A stretch of 64,000 nt of DNA from Megaleporinus macrocephalus. Lineage: Eukaryota > Chordata > Actinopteri > Characiformes > Anostomidae. The translations under genes were made by a program, and so were the position numbers. The DNA lies in the NCBI GenBank assembly GCA_021613375.1, contig CM038711.1, forward strand, positions 19,639,694 to 19,703,693. The letters are read 5' to 3'. The notes below the pieces were generated by a model. That model was not told where the DNA came from, did not search any database, and saw nothing but the letters and a program-made list of their open reading frames with translations. Below, in pieces: positions 13,031 to 26,344 of the stretch (the first letter of the stretch is position 1; each line of letters opens with the position of its first letter).

Positions 13031-14450
13031 GAGTGGCCTTTAACGAGGAGAAACAAACTGCTTCTTCTTTAAGGCCAAAACACAAAAAGAACAAGATACA
13101 ATGAAGGAAAAACGGCAGAACAAGTAGAAAAAATCCAGAAAAATCAAGGATTAGAGCTGAAACAGTGAGTCATGAAAATAATCACTGTCACATTCAAATG
13201 AATGGGAACCCACAGATCAGAGATCAGTCATCTTTCAGTAAAGCTAAGATAAAACCCCTCGTTTATGTCCAGCTACAGAGATTTTACATGGGCATCCCAC
13301 TATCAGTGCAGTGCAGACAGTGGAAAAAATGGAGCATGTTCCAGGAGGCCCTGACAAATCACCAGGGTCATATATTACAGGAATTACATCTTCGCAAATT
13401 GAGGGGATTAGGGTCATTTAAAACTCCCCAGCAGTCAAAAGTGACATAGTGTCTGTGCCAAACCCATATCAGCTGCTTTCTCAGCCAGATCAGACATGTG
13501 TTTGGGGTTAGGGAGGGACAGTCCCATCCAAAAGGCCGTCATTTAGCATCTTATATTACAAACAGACACACGGCTAATTACTCCAGTCATGCGTAAACAC
13601 AGAAACGTCCGCCTTCAAAGCACAAGCTCTTGGGCATTAATTGATTTTCTGCTTTTTCCCCCGAAGAGAGGCTCAAACTAAGCCAAAGCAAATCAGAATA
13701 GTGTTGCTACAACAATTAGGTAACAAAAGGGAGCTCAAGTGATGTAGCCATCCTACAAAATCAGCATTGTAGTTTTAGTATGTTGTGTTCTCCCACTGAC
13801 CAAGAGTTCAAGCAGACCACATCTGAGGTCACTTCCCTTCCTTTGCCTTAGTGGACAGTGGGAATGGCCACATCCCTCTGGTGGATATTGGAACACAGAG
13901 CTTACTGCCTGTGAGAAAAACGTGCTTATAGGCCCCTCTTCCTGCTCCCTGCGGGACGCAGCAGCTGCTGGAGGCCCCACACTTCCTACTGTATCAGTGG
14001 CCCCAAAATGAGACATGGTCACAACTCTTACAAGTCACAGTTCGCACCGGGGCTAAAAAATTAAACAATTTGCTGACGGTACAGATACTAGGCTTTCAAT
14101 ACTACATGAGTGTTTGTATGTGAAAGAGGAAACAGACTGCTACTCTTTCGTGCAAAGAAAAAACTTTTTCACAAGTTAAGAGTGGGCAATTTTCACATCA
14201 TCAAAGCTTCATTTTTTTTTTTACATTCTAGTCTACATTATCAACATCATTGTGTTAACGGGGGAAATGTACCTAGTAACACAGAGCTGGTAAACTGCCA
14301 ATATGTTGCCAATCACAGGCAACCAAACACCCAGGTGTTGTGACATCACAACCACAAATGGCACATCACATTCAGTTAACAAGCCTCAATCCAGAAAAGG
14401 TAGATATTCTGATCTTACAGGTCTCAAAAACAACCCTGAACCTTAATTTA
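13031..14450. other. Non-coding stretch, nothing firmly recognised
   Basis: Moderately balanced in 13,740-14,030, where short frames occur on the minus strand without domains. No element could be named. Confidence 0.45.
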
Positions 14451-14451
14451 T

Positions 14452-14528
14452 AAAAAAAAAAAACAATTCACAATCACAGTCACAAAATTAGTCACAGTAA
14501 GATATTTTCCCCAAATCGTTCAGCCCTA
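14452..14528 (-). mobile_element. Terminus of a common fish DNA transposon fragment
   Basis: Read on the minus strand it starts TAGGGCTGAACGATTTGGGG and continues through AATATCTTACTGTGACTAA and repeated TTGTGA/TGTGATT words. From memory this is the diagnostic start of an abundant fish non-autonomous DNA element. It is truncated after about 75 bp at a poly-T (poly-A on the plus strand). Confidence 0.55.
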
Positions 14529-16153
14529 AATAAAGCTTTGAGCTCACGGGTGGTTCTATCCATCATTCCTCTGTGAGAGGTCAACACTATGGGGTTGTAA
14601 GGATTTATAGCAGTCTAGAAGCCGTTACTGAGAAAAGGAGATTTGCTAATCAAATAAAGACACTGCCGGTGTTCTCAGAACTATTTACTGACCACCCCAG
14701 AGCTCAGATCTCAACAACAATGAAAGAAATACAGATTTTTTTGAAAAACTGGAGAGGGAGATTTAATAAAAGGATGAACACAAAATACTAAATAAAAAGT
14801 TGATGTAATCGTTAAGGCCTACACATCTTTTCTTTTTTTACAGATGCTGAAGAATAAATAACATGTACTTCATGGTGTTTTTTGTCCCAGAAAATAATCA
14901 AATTTATTTACATCTACATTACAGTTAATGTATTACACTAACAACCATACTATGTTCTAACTCTAGATTTCTAATAAAAATATCGTTGCTGTGACTCTTT
15001 TGCTGTAGCAGACATTAACTTGAGAATTATTTGAAATGCAAGGCAACATTTTTAGACCCGTGATGCAATCAAAGTTTAGTGACGTTATGTTGTTCGCTGC
15101 TGGGGTTCAGCAACACATTTGGAGTTGAAGAGCAGCGTGCCTCTGGGAGAATATGACGTTAAACAAAGCAGGCACGCCCAAAAACAATGATGGCTCTGCT
15201 TTTGTTTCTGAAGTGCCAAACATGCTTTAAGCTCTGGGTGACGTCAGCCTGCAGTTGAGGAATGTCTTAGAACACAGTGACGTGGTCAGGGTGACAGCTA
15301 CTACAAACTGATAAAAATCTTACCCAGTGTTGCATACGAGCAACAGTGGTGAGATAAAGAGGGCTTCTTCAGTTGCCTTACAGCTAAGAACTGTAAGATC
15401 TGAGATCTAGTCACCATCTAACAACAGTGCATGTATTTCACACTTACTTGCTAGCTGTGAATATCATAATCACAATGCTTAGAATTTTTTTGAAGAAATG
15501 GTTTATCACAGAAAACTAGGGAACCAAACTAAATTCTTTTGGCACCTTAGTGTTCCAGCGTATACATGCATGATTAATGTCTATTTATAATAAACAAGAA
15601 AGCAAACAAATGTATTAGTTAGGTTCCAAATAATCAAATGGCATGGAAATAAGGTGTAAACCCACTTTATGATGACCATAGAAAACAATCCCAAGAGAAC
15701 AGCAAACCCAAGAGAATAGGTGTTAGACTAAGCTATTCATTCGAAGCTAATGTTAATGTTACTGTGCCGCACTCTTTAGAAACATGTCACTCATGGAGAG
15801 CATGCATGACAGCATTCAGCTAGGATATCCTGAACATGCAATTCAACATGCAGCACAGCACGCAGCTGCGGTTTGAAGCTACGGTGGCGGTGCCCACAGC
15901 GCAGAGGTAATGAGAGATGGGGGTGTGGGGGGTGGGGTGCAGAACACAGGTGCACACTGCATCACTCAGAGCCATCAGTCCCCCCGTCTCTGGCAGAACT
16001 TCTCTTGGGAGCACCTCAGAAGACCCACTTCCTGCCATGCAGCTATTGCAGCTGATTGCATTATATGACTGATATGACCTTACAGTCATATGGGGGTCTT
16101 GTTTCTATATTTTTTAAAGGAAAAGTTTTATATATTTTTATCAAAACATTTTT
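14529..16153. other. Non-coding stretch with a GC-richer segment at 15.83-16.06 kb
   Basis: No supported gene. The 15,830-16,060 segment is G-rich and open in short overlapping frames on both strands, but no protein family is recognisable. Confidence 0.4.
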
Positions 16154-16174
16154 ACACACACACACACACACACA
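16154..16174. repeat. (AC)n microsatellite
   Basis: Perfect AC run of about ten units. Confidence 0.9.
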
Positions 16175-16902
16175 TCACATCCAGTTCTGGTTTCAAATTG
16201 TCTTGTACAATTATAAGAAAGGAAAAAAGATTGACATGAAAGTTTCACATGAATTATGAATTGGTAATTTAAGTGGCTCTACGCTGCTCATTTTCAGTGT
16301 TCATAATTTTATTTTTATGGTCTGCTAGAATAGATTTACATGCTTCTGTGTTCCACAACACAACATTTTACTCAAACTGTACATCTGTATTTACCTTTCG
16401 TCTGAAATGCTCTGTTAGAGCTCCTGTGTCTATAAGCCCCACCCCCCAATGAGCCCAGTATGCTCTGACCAGTCAGCTTACACACTCTGTCCTGACTAGT
16501 CAATTGTCAGAGGTGTTGAAACAATAGCAACAAGTTCCATCCCTACAGGCAGCTGATAATGATTGTGATACAAGATGGTATCACCTTGTAACAAAAGAAA
16601 TGTCTGGAATTCTAACAAAGTGTTTTAGGCAGTAGAGAAAAGTGGTTTCTTTGGGATATACACTCCCTTAGCCATGTACACTGAGCTTTATAACTTTATT
16701 ACAGGCTGTTTACAAGCACAAAAATCTACATAACACATTAAAGGAGAGGAAAAACTGAAAAAGCATAACACCTCCACTTTAATTTATATACGCAAATGTA
16801 AATGGTCCCATGCCAAAATCCAATATTTTCACACACATATATCTACTGAGTCATTAATAAAATCAACTGAAGTACTGATTAAATATAAATCATGGGCAGA
16901 TG

Positions 16903-16905
<3 letters not shown>
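16175..16905. other. Non-coding stretch, nothing recognised
   Basis: No gene or repeat family supported. Confidence 0.5.

Positions 16906-16975
<70 letters not shown>
16906..16975. repeat. (TA)n microsatellite, about 70 bp uninterrupted
   Basis: A perfect alternating TA run of about 35 units, self-complementary and likely length-polymorphic. Confidence 0.95.
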
Positions 16976-16977
<2 letters not shown>

Positions 16978-17180
16978 GTGCATCCATACATATTTACCAA
17001 ACTTATTTTGCATCAGACCGGTATGTAGCTAGTATTCTGACTGTACTACTGGAAGTTACTTATGTTTCTACGTCTGAGATGGAGAACTTAATTTTTCCCC
17101 TATAAGAGGAAAATAATGACACATTACTTCCCGCAACATTCAAATGACTGAGCAGCAGTAAAATATTGCTAAATGAACTG

Positions 17181-17222
17181 CAAGATGCATGCAAGATGCA
17201 TGCAGGATGCTACATGCATCCT
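17181..17222. repeat. Short tandem GCAAGATGCAT repeat with hairpin end
   Basis: An 11 bp word, GCAAGATGCAT, is repeated at least twice. The third, altered copy forms the 7 bp perfect stem CAGGATG/CATCCTG with a 7 bp loop at about 17,203-17,223. Confidence 0.6.
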
Positions 17223-17266
17223 GTTCTTTCTTAGGTTTAACATAAGATGGAATAAATAATACTGCA

Positions 17267-17350
17267 ACTAGGCGTGGACGATATTTCACATACTGTGCAG
17301 CAATCCTGTGTTCTTTAGGTAATGACAATATCAGAAAATTATGATTTGAT
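17267..17350 (+). mobile_element. Possible decayed DNA-transposon end
   Basis: AGGCGTGGACGATATTTCAC followed by AATGACAATATCAG words resembles the GGGGTGGGCGATATG element seen at 6618. The copy is short and diverged. Confidence 0.3.
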
Positions 17351-18538
17351 AGCTCTATATTAGAGCATGTTTGTGTTCTCATTATGTGCCCTGTGGAATC
17401 CTGTGGGACGTATCCTCTGTTACAGCATACATTAAAAGTGTTTCACAAAAATGTCAAAACTGTAATAAACTCAATTGAAAATCAATATATATATAAATAA
17501 CACTGCACTACACAAGACACAGCATGGTATTCAACTTGGCTTTAAGAAATGACTGGTACTGACTTTTTGTGTTAAAGGGGAGTGATCTGGGCCAAAGTTT
17601 AGTCCTCAGTAACAGGAATATTCACTTACTGATTAGTCACTGAGCAAGTACACATGTGTATAATTTTAAACAAAAACAGAAAACCTCTCATATAAGGGCA
17701 AAGTGAGAACAAGGTGAGATGTTATCAGGTGGAACAGAATCTACTGTTCTCCATTGCATGCTAAGATTGGCTTCTACCAAGGTTAATAAACCTTTGCATA
17801 TTTCATTTCTATTGTGGACAGTTTTATTCCACAGTGACAGATTTTTTTATATTTACAACTCCTGCAAAGCTTACTGTAATAAAAGCACAGAGGCATGCAT
17901 CTAAAGATAGCGAGTGTCAATCCCATGAGACTCACTATGAAAAAGCTTGAGAAGACAAAGATGGGCGCTGCCTCTCAACCCCAGCTCCCAGATCAACACA
18001 ATAAATCCAAATTTGGCAAATGGTGAGTGGGGGGTGGGGGTGGGATTCACCTTGCAGGAAAGAATCACAGCCCTACGGATACTACTCAGACTAAGAAGAT
18101 CAAACCTGGTCCCTATCAAAGAGTCCACAGGATTTCACAGTGAAGGAAATGAAACAGCAGTTTTGTTCCAATGAAACCGGGTATGGTAGTGACAACACAA
18201 CAGATTAAAGAAACAACAGTCCTGAGCACAGCTTGTGTTAACAAACATAAAACTCCACTAAAAGTGTGTACAGGACAGAAGACCTCAATAAGGGAGTTTA
18301 ACAGTGGTGTACACTTCTGACCACACAATGATTTGTTTCAAGTACAACTGTGTTGGAGATCACAGACGTCACAGCATTGGAGGGTAAAATGTATGTAACA
18401 TTCACAGTTCTGTTCTTTATTAATTAATAAATAATATCCTCATGACCAAATATAGCTGGACAAACATAGCTTTTATTAAACATTTATTACAATGTTCTTT
18501 TGTATGACCAAGTTCAAATTTGTCAAAGGTTAAAGTGC
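17351..18538. other. Non-coding stretch, nothing recognised
   Basis: Mixed sequence. Overlapping short frames at 17,900-18,330 on both strands have no domain signature. Confidence 0.45.

Positions 18539-18573
<35 letters not shown>
18539..18573. repeat. (TTA)n microsatellite
   Basis: Perfect trinucleotide run of about eleven units. Confidence 0.95.
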
Positions 18574-18839
18574 GCACAGTATAGGGTATAGGTGTATAAG
18601 ATTTATAGTAGTGAAACATAGACTATACAACAATTCACAAATGGTTTTGTAAGAAATAACTGGAGATTCTTATTTTGACCAAAAAATTAGCAGTTGTTTA
18701 ACTGAATCTCATTCTAATCTACGTTTGTTGATTTTGATTATCGATTATAATCAATTATAACGTTCCAAAATCAATGTGGTTGAAGCTGCCCCCTTCAGAT
18801 CGATTCATTTTACTGCCCTGTGGCGTAATCTATGGTGAG
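18574..18839. other. AT-rich spacer with ATCGATTATAATCAATTATAA words
   Basis: The segment near 18,730-18,765 alternates GATTAT and ATAATC words. It may be a trace of a DNA transposon, too short to classify. Confidence 0.25.
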
Positions 18840-19330
18840 TGCTGATCTGAGTCAATTAGCTCCTCTGAGTTTTTGTTTTGTTTTGGTGGGGCAGTGACTT
18901 ATCCACGGTCTCAGATCTGAGTGGGCAGCGGCCTGGCGGCGTGAGGAGGCAGGGAGGTGGAGGATCAGTGTGGGGTGGAGAGAGGATAAACTGCAGATTT
19001 GGGCTGCTGCTTTAGCTCCAAGGCTAAACACACAACTCGCAAACGCACACACTCTCTCTCTCTCTGGCACCAGGCTAGCCGAATAGCCAGGCCCGGGAAG
19101 AGGACGCCTCCAGCCAGGGCGTCTGGCACAGGACAGAGCCTGCAGGAAGGGCAAAGAGGAGGCAGGGAGGAGCCCGTCGATCCCTAAGCCGCTCTGCTCC
19201 GCTCAGCAGCACATGTGCTGAGTGAGCCGTATAAGGTGGCTTACAACCACAGGTCAGAGCCAAGGGCAGGGCAGTTGAAAGGTCAGAAGCGGCTAAGCAG
19301 TCACAGCACACCAGCCACGCTCCACCAAGT
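18840..19330. promoter_or_regulatory. GC-rich candidate regulatory island
   Basis: Clearly richer in G and C than its flanks, with AGCAGCACATGTGCTGAG (near-palindromic E-box CACATGTG at about 19,210) and a small (CT)n at 19,052-19,065. Frames on both strands overlap and none resembles a protein family. It could also be an unrecognised untranslated exon. Confidence 0.3.
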
Positions 19331-20334
19331 CAGAAAGAGGGAGTAAACGCCTGCTTGTGTCCCTTACGAGGGGAATCTGCAGCCTTTGTTCATCCCTTTC
19401 AATACTTATCTGAGAGACTTGTATTGTTGCACAGGGCAAGTTAGATTAGTGTGGAGGTGTGGAGGGGATCAAGCATGTCATGGAAATAAGAATTCTGTGC
19501 TGCGGGCGAGTAATTAGGTTTGTGTCTGGGCTGCGTCAAAGATATCCATTTAAAACTGCACACTGAGTGTAATGAAACGCTTTTATGATTCACAAAACTT
19601 GGTTAAGGTCATAAACACATGATCTACAGACTTCAGACGTGGGTTCTTTAAATCAGTGGAAAATTCGTCCCCTTTCCCATAATAAAATTCTCATTTTCCT
19701 GAACACTCACAATATGAGCAATGTTTTTAATTGGAAATTTGACACAGCGGGTCTGTGGCATTGTATGACTACAAGGGTTTTATTAAACCTATCAAACCTC
19801 CAGCACTCGTTGCTGTTAAACTAAATGAAGCCTTTTTAGCAAGTGTGTCCACATTTTAGAAACTCTCAGCGAGACTCACGTGACACACGGAGAAATCGGA
19901 GCAGGGTTGCAGGGACTTGGTTTGAGGATAGACTTGGGTGAAAAAACGTGCAGAGTCTCCAAATTTATTCCAAGATTACCTTTAATCTGCGTCTGGAAAA
20001 GCTGCCTATTCCGGCTGGCGCTCCCCACTTGTTTCAACATGCAGATGGCCATCAGATGACCATCAATGCATGACTACCCAAAAGACTTTTCCAGGTAATG
20101 AAAAATGGAGCAACAAAAATACATTCAGCTGACATGTGTCTAGCCAGATAATTCGCTGCTGAAAGCCCCTCTCACATGTTCTCGTTTAATTATAACTTTG
20201 TGCCTCCCTGGTCGCCCCCTCTCAAGCCCTCCAGAAAATGTAAGAACACTGGATATAAGTGTTTAAATATGATTTGATAAATATTCACTTTGAAACCTTA
20301 TCCGCATGTCAGAAAGTGAGCAGTATTTAGAAAG
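19331..20334. other. Non-coding stretch, nothing recognised
   Basis: Scattered balanced segments; no gene, RNA or repeat supported. Confidence 0.45.
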
Positions 20335-21110
20335 CGCATGTGGCGTGGAGGCCTGTGCCAAAGTTGCTCGCTAATCCCCAGGCCATGGGTTTGGAAGTCA
20401 TCATCGCTACATATTAAGGGCCTACCTAATAAAGTTAAAACTGTGGAGCCTAAGAACCTGATAGATGGTTTTATTTGGCAAGTGTCAGGGAAACCTATTT
20501 ACGAGCTGTAACAGGCCCAGGTTTGTGCGGAGGAAGGAGAGGGCAGGGGGGAAAAAAAGTGACGAGGAGCTAATATTTTGCTACACGTCTTAAGCGATGA
20601 TCTTTCTGTTTACCTAGCGTGTTTCTCGTATCCTGGGGTAACCTATTTAGCATCAAACGTGCGGCGAGGTGGCGCGGCGGTGGGACAGGAGGCAGCCAGA
20701 GGTTTCTGGTTTTGGAGCCGCTCCTCTGGGCTGATTGCTGGGTGACCCCGCTGGGACACCGTGCATTCCGCTTGGTTAGCGAGCCGATCCAAAAACCACA
20801 GATAATAGAGAGGGAAGTCAGCAGCGGCTAAATCAGCCCGTATTTATGCGCGCAGAAGCCATGCATATTCATAGCTCCGCTGCCCTTTTCAGAGATAGAA
20901 GCCGCTCCATTTATGCCGTTTTCTTATTCAATAAAAGATCCTCTGAGACGTTTCCTGCAGGAAGAAAAAAAACCCCAAAAAAACAAAAGTCCGTTGCCCA
21001 CACAAGCAAAACTATAGCTAAAACATTATCTGCTGGGTTCAAGATTCTGCATCCTGCCTCCAGGTCTCGCGGGAGAACGCTGGAATCTCCAGCTCAATGA
21101 TGGTGCTCCA
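20335..21110. promoter_or_regulatory. Candidate regulatory island with octamer-like site
   Basis: Ordered, motif-rich sequence including CAAAGTTGCTCGCTAATCCC near 20,359, TATTTATGCGCGCAGAAGCC near 20,840 and CCATGCATATTCATAG near 20,858 (POU/octamer-like ATGCATAT). The two 70-84 codon plus-strand frames have no family features. This is one of the better enhancer candidates in the left third, judged by motif density only. Confidence 0.35.
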
Positions 21111-22374
21111 GTAAACAATGAATCACTTCGGCCCTGAGCATGCGCGAGCGAGAGGGAGAGCTGTCGAAACAAAAAGGAAGGCTAGCGAGACTTTCACAGA
21201 CGCAGGCATGAAGTATGGCACAATCTTTACAGCTGATCTGGGAAATATTTGGAGCACAACTGCCAAAGTGCCTTCACACTTCACTCAGAGAAAAAGCACA
21301 GGCCCTCTACAGGGGTGGACGAGTAGGTAATGACAATGATGGGTGCAGTGCTGAGACAATAGCTTTCACGTTCAGTTCATGCGAGTGTCGTCAAATCAGT
21401 CCCACACTGTCAAACCGAGCTTCAAAGTGAAGTTACACTCGACTTTTTAAACCTTCAAACCCAAAGGGGCTCTGAACGTGGGTACACACTTTCGTTCCTC
21501 ACTCTCATAATTACATAACCTACATTCGTTTCATAGAAGTTACTGAATAATTCATAGTTGCTACTGAATGTGTAGATGTGTAGTGTTGTAGATGAATAAC
21601 TGAAGGATAAGTTTGGGCTGCGAAGGGTTCGATTTTCTTCTGGTATGTCTGACTGAACTTTACAAAATGTGCTGAGCTGCATGTTAGTCAGAGAATAACT
21701 TCAGAACATTTTGACCCGTTGATCGTTTGGTGTTACACTTTTAAAATATCATATAAGGCACTACTAGAAAAGCGCACTGGAGGTCATTGTTCTAAATTGC
21801 TGTTTAAATATAAGAACATATCATCATCTTAAATGACTGTTAGATGCATTTCACACAAGCAGGCACATGGACTTCTCTGTGCATTTCCACGTCTACTAAA
21901 GTGTTACTGCGGCTAACCTTGTGATTGAACAATGCATTCTTTGCCAGCTGCAGCTGACGCAAATTAGACACTCGAGAACAGGGTGTTGGACTCACAATGC
22001 AGCCGACATGAAGACTGCTGAAACATGTATGTGAATAGGGCAACTGTTTCGTAGTCAGCTACTAAAGCTCATCGCCGTATCGGAAGAACAAGGCCAAAGA
22101 GTCACGCTGCGCCTTATACTTACTCAGCCCACTTTACGGCCCAGCCAATAGACTAGTTCGCTTGTCGCTGTTATATCATGTCTGGCTGTACTGTATTCAA
22201 ATCACGCAGCGTGAGGCGCTGGACTTGTGAAAAACTTGTGCCACAGTGCAGAGTCTACATATCCACGCATCGGCGCTTCACAGAAACAAAAACAAAACAA
22301 AACAGGGCTCACCCAACGATCAAAGCGCTGATAACCTTTCGTTCTGGCCCCAGAAAATCCAGCTCGACTCTTGC
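21111..22374. other. Non-coding stretch, nothing recognised
   Basis: Several short frames; none has a domain or convincing context. Composition is mixed. Confidence 0.45.
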
Positions 22375-22760
22375 TCTCACTCTTCCTTCCTTTCTCAGTG
22401 CTTCACTCTGAGCTTCCTGCTGCTTTCTCCTCCTTGGGAGAGAAATTTTCCTAGGAGGTGGGATGGGGGGAGGTGAGGGGAGAAGAAGGAGAGGAAAGTG
22501 TTGCGCTCAGTGATTCAGAAGCAACGGTGTAAACGCCAGCCTTCTCCTTCTGACAGCCAGCGTTAATTGCAGATCAGACTCGCCCACACACTCCAGCCTC
22601 ACTCCCTCACCCTCTCACACTCTCTCTCTTTCTCTCTCGCCCTCACTTTCTCTCTCTCACGCGCTCTCTCCTGGAAGGAGCTGAGAGCAGACTGTTAGAT
22701 GGGGGAGTGCTGTGAAGAGCACGGCAGGAGAGCAGGAGACGCTTGAACCCCACCCCACCT
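22375..22760. promoter_or_regulatory. Pyrimidine/purine-switching GC-richer segment
   Basis: A C/T-rich part (22,380-22,432), then G/A-rich (22,450-22,500), then a CT tract (22,610-22,672), then G/A-rich again. CpG words (GCGCTC, CACGCGCTC) and GCCAGCGTTAATTGCAG near 22,555 occur between them. It could be a regulatory or untranslated segment; no start or exon boundary can be fixed. Confidence 0.25.
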
Positions 22761-24889
22761 TACTCACTCACACACACACACAATCCGTACCATGTCCGCA
22801 CACCGATCACCACCTCTGAGTGAGTTTCACTCATAACTTTATTTCATACTCAGTGGCCTCATATACTAACAGCCATGCACACAAAACAGGACGCTGAGGT
22901 TATTTCAGCAGCATATGTTTACATCTTAAAGCTTTCTGCAGCATTCTGCCTAATCTGCCTAATGCTGGACAGTACTGAACAAATACTGATGAAATTCAGA
23001 AAGTGTCAGATACTTTAATTTGAATGAATAAAGTTAGTAGCAACATGTGATGATATCTGCAATTAGTTTATTTTATTGCATTTGGAATCTGACAGAAATT
23101 AATGCTATATTTCTTTGTGATGCTTCTCCAGGTACAGCTAATACTCAATACCACATTTTATAAATGTTTATGAGCATCAGCATATGAAACACATTAGAGG
23201 CAGCGGAACAGTATCACATATCTGCACAGGCCTGGCACCAGGGGGCCACTCTGTGGGACAACGGCCCACTAAACCCACTATATCTTATACATGCTTCAGC
23301 AGCGGCAAAAACAAAGTGAAACTAAACTGCTGCGTGCGCCCGATATAGATGGCATGTTTGATGAACACAGAATGGTTTGCATGCATCACTTTGTATTGGA
23401 TGCATTTTAGGGTTACGCTTTATGTTGCTGAAAAACAAATTCACAGTTTTCCTAAATTGGTAGAGCTTTTTTTATTAGCTACAAATGTGGCTCTTCTGTT
23501 GATTCACTCCAGTATGTGTGTCAGATCCACCATATATTTATTATTTCTATTTTATATAAAAGATTGGTGTATAAAGCTGGAACAGCTTGTTTCGTTCTGT
23601 TTTATTTCTCTTAAAATGATAACAAACAATAAACTGCCAATAAAATTTCCCAAAAACTTAAACTACTTTCTTAAACTGAAGTCTGAAAGTACCCAGCGAA
23701 CAATATACAATATACATAGTTGACTACGTTTTAACTTTCAACGCCACCAAAACTGAAAACCATTACTGCTCTGTACGCAGGTATAAATGATATATCGCCT
23801 AAAGCTACCCGACAGCAATCAGCAGCATAATCATCATTAGATGAAACAAACTCGATTATGGAAGAATTATGTGGTTACTAAGTTTCCATTCTATGTGGGA
23901 GAGTTGTGGGGGTGTATAAGACCAAAACAGACCAGCAGTTACTGTGAGATGGTTCTACACACGCTAAACTCCTCCATGTACTTCATCAGCACGCAAAGTA
24001 CATAAGCCACAGAGAGGCCACATCATAGTGGGCACATGCATTGGAGCCTTGTGTTATTGCAAGCTAATGGAAAAGGATCGGAGAGAACTTTAGCCAACTA
24101 TATCTGCAGTCGCGAGAAGACTATCGGGATGTAATGTAAATGCAATCGATGTGAAGTGAAAAAAACAAAAACCCACTTGAGCTGAGACCAGAAATAGACA
24201 CTCAATAAAAATGCACAAAGAGGTCTTTATGTCCATGCCAAGTTGCCTACCACCCCTAAAAAGGTTGCTATTTCCATTTACCACCATGCTAGGAATACCT
24301 CATAAGGTGAGCAAGGGCAAAAGCCTCGGTAAACTGTACTCTTTATCTCTACATCTCGATCTCATGCAAGACATTGACTAAAAAGAAGATGAATATATTC
24401 TCAACTGTTTCTATCAGAAACAACATGCACAAAGTAGGTATTACACACACAAGCAGGCATGGTAGTGTCCCCTTACGACTGTGTGCAAAAGCTACGAGAA
24501 TGAATGAAAAAAGAATGTGCTTTATATCTTGATCTAGTGTGAAAATGCATCACCACTGAGTTTCACAGACATGGTTGGTGTTGCATGCGCAACCACAGCA
24601 AGTTTGGAAATTATTAATCGGTTGCGCACAAGAGTTCTGGGATGGCGAATGAAGTAAAAAAAAAAAAGAAAAACTGACAAAAGAAATCACATTTGTAAAA
24701 ATTAAAATGACTTCACAGCACAAAGACATTTGTAATAATTAAAATGACAAGAAAATAATACTATATTATTAATGACTCATTCCTGTTTCATAACATAGAC
24801 TCAGAATGGAACAGTGCCCTGTGTGGATCGCTTCAAATGTTCCAGTTATGAAATTATGATGTTTGATTTCTGCTTGATAACGTTCTTTC
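22761..24889. other. AT-rich non-coding stretch
   Basis: A 124-codon plus-strand frame at 23,349-23,723 is rich in Leu, Ile, Phe and Lys as expected from AT-rich sequence, and shows no recognisable family. Nothing else is supported. Confidence 0.45.
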
Positions 24890-25230
24890 CTGCTTGTTTA
24901 CTTTAGTGTGTCAGGGCTTGAGCGCCGCTCCAATACATTCACTCCAGCTCTAATCTGGAGCAAGTACGCGTGCTCAGAAACTATTATCTGCCGTTCAGTT
25001 CAGACCACTCTTATAAAACAAAGCGATGCAACAATTTATTATCTCGTCTTTCCGAGAAGCTGAGGAACGGTGCCGGACGAGGCCCCAGCCGTCTCTGAAG
25101 TGAAATAGTCGGCGTGACAGGCAAACACTGCTCCTAAGGTCATTTTCATGACTGTGTACGATGACCTGATTGCCTGCTTCATGTAATTACTGGCTTAGTC
25201 AGGAGGAGCCTGTTCTCCTCCACAGAAAAA
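24890..25230. promoter_or_regulatory. Candidate enhancer with inverted nuclear-receptor half-sites
   Basis: Dense motifs: GAGCGCCGCTCC near 24,921, ATGCAACAATTTATTATCTC (SOX- and HOX-like) near 25,026, and inverted nuclear-receptor-type half-sites AAGGTCA (25,136-25,142) and TGACCT (25,162-25,167). A TAATTAC site follows at 25,184-25,190. AT-rich non-coding sequence flanks it. No frame spans it. Function is inferred. Confidence 0.4.
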
Positions 25231-26344
25231 TAAGCCTGAAGGAAATTCACTAAACCTGACAAAAAAGTAATAAATACCATGCAAAATTATATTTTTTTAG
25301 CACTTACAAAGTACATATTAAATAATTAATACGAACTTAATATTTTAACAGCAAGGTCAAAATAAAGGTCATTTTGTCAAGGTCTGGAAGAAGTCCTAAT
25401 GTAAAGTGGTCACACCCTTCAAAGGTAAATTATATGGTATTTTGGAATAGGGTGTGCAATCTTCGAGACATAATCACTTACAATAAGTGTTGCCCGTGGG
25501 CGCTTAAGCACATCTCAGACGGGGTGTACTGAATAGACGGGGCGTACTTTAAACTTAATGAAAATACAGATATGAAACACTGAAGGGATTATCGTTTATT
25601 AGTTATTTGTTTGGTTTACCATTTATTTATTTCTTTGGTTTATCATTTATTTGTGAGTTTCTGCTGTTCTTTTTGGACTGAAAGGTCTTAGTCTAACTTT
25701 CCAGGGATATGATCAACCAAACTAAAAAGTAATTACACTGAACTTATATGTTGTATACTGAATCTATTTTTTCTTTTTTCTAGGGATCTATGCTTACTGC
25801 CTTACTTTAAACTTGACAGCAAGCGCATGCGGGGAGGATGTTTCCTCCATATTCGTATTTACGCAGTCAAGTCATCGTCTTAACTCTTGCAGAGTCCAAA
25901 ATGAATGGAACAAGACTTATTTCAACACTTTTGATTTTACTGCAAACAATACGACCAGTTCCTAGCAACACACGTCGGTTTAGAAGAACAGCAGCATTTC
26001 CAGGATTTTCACTCACATTTGACAGTGCAAAGGTTACTAAGTTTCCTACAGTCATATTAAGGTCCATGAATAAGAAAGTCATTTTCAGCTTTCTGTAAGC
26101 AGCTATTCTGTCACTCAAAGCTAGGCCCGGTCTGGTCTCTGTACTCTTCCCTGCACTAGTTAGTCACTAATAATAACACTTACTCTACCAACCATGCCTA
26201 TGAAATGAATTAGACTGAATAAGTCCGTTGCGGTGACGGACCTTGAGGATGTTTCAGTGTGAGTATGAGGCGGCCCTCTGGCTAATGCTTAGGACTGGCC
26301 AGCGTTATGAACAACCTTAAATCAAATTAGAAATGAACATGTTA
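25231..26344. other. Non-coding stretch with opposing 83-86 codon frames at 25.84-26.12 kb
   Basis: Frames on both strands overlap at 25,838-26,118. I recognise no domain in either. A transposase remnant is possible but unsupported. Confidence 0.35.

Noticed and set aside
23349..23723. 124-codon plus-strand frame as a membrane protein
   Set aside because: Hydrophobic residues follow from AT-rich sequence; no splice, promoter or family evidence.
25838..26118. Overlapping 83-86 codon frames on both strands as a transposase remnant
   Set aside because: No motif of a known transposase could be seen and no inverted ends flank them.
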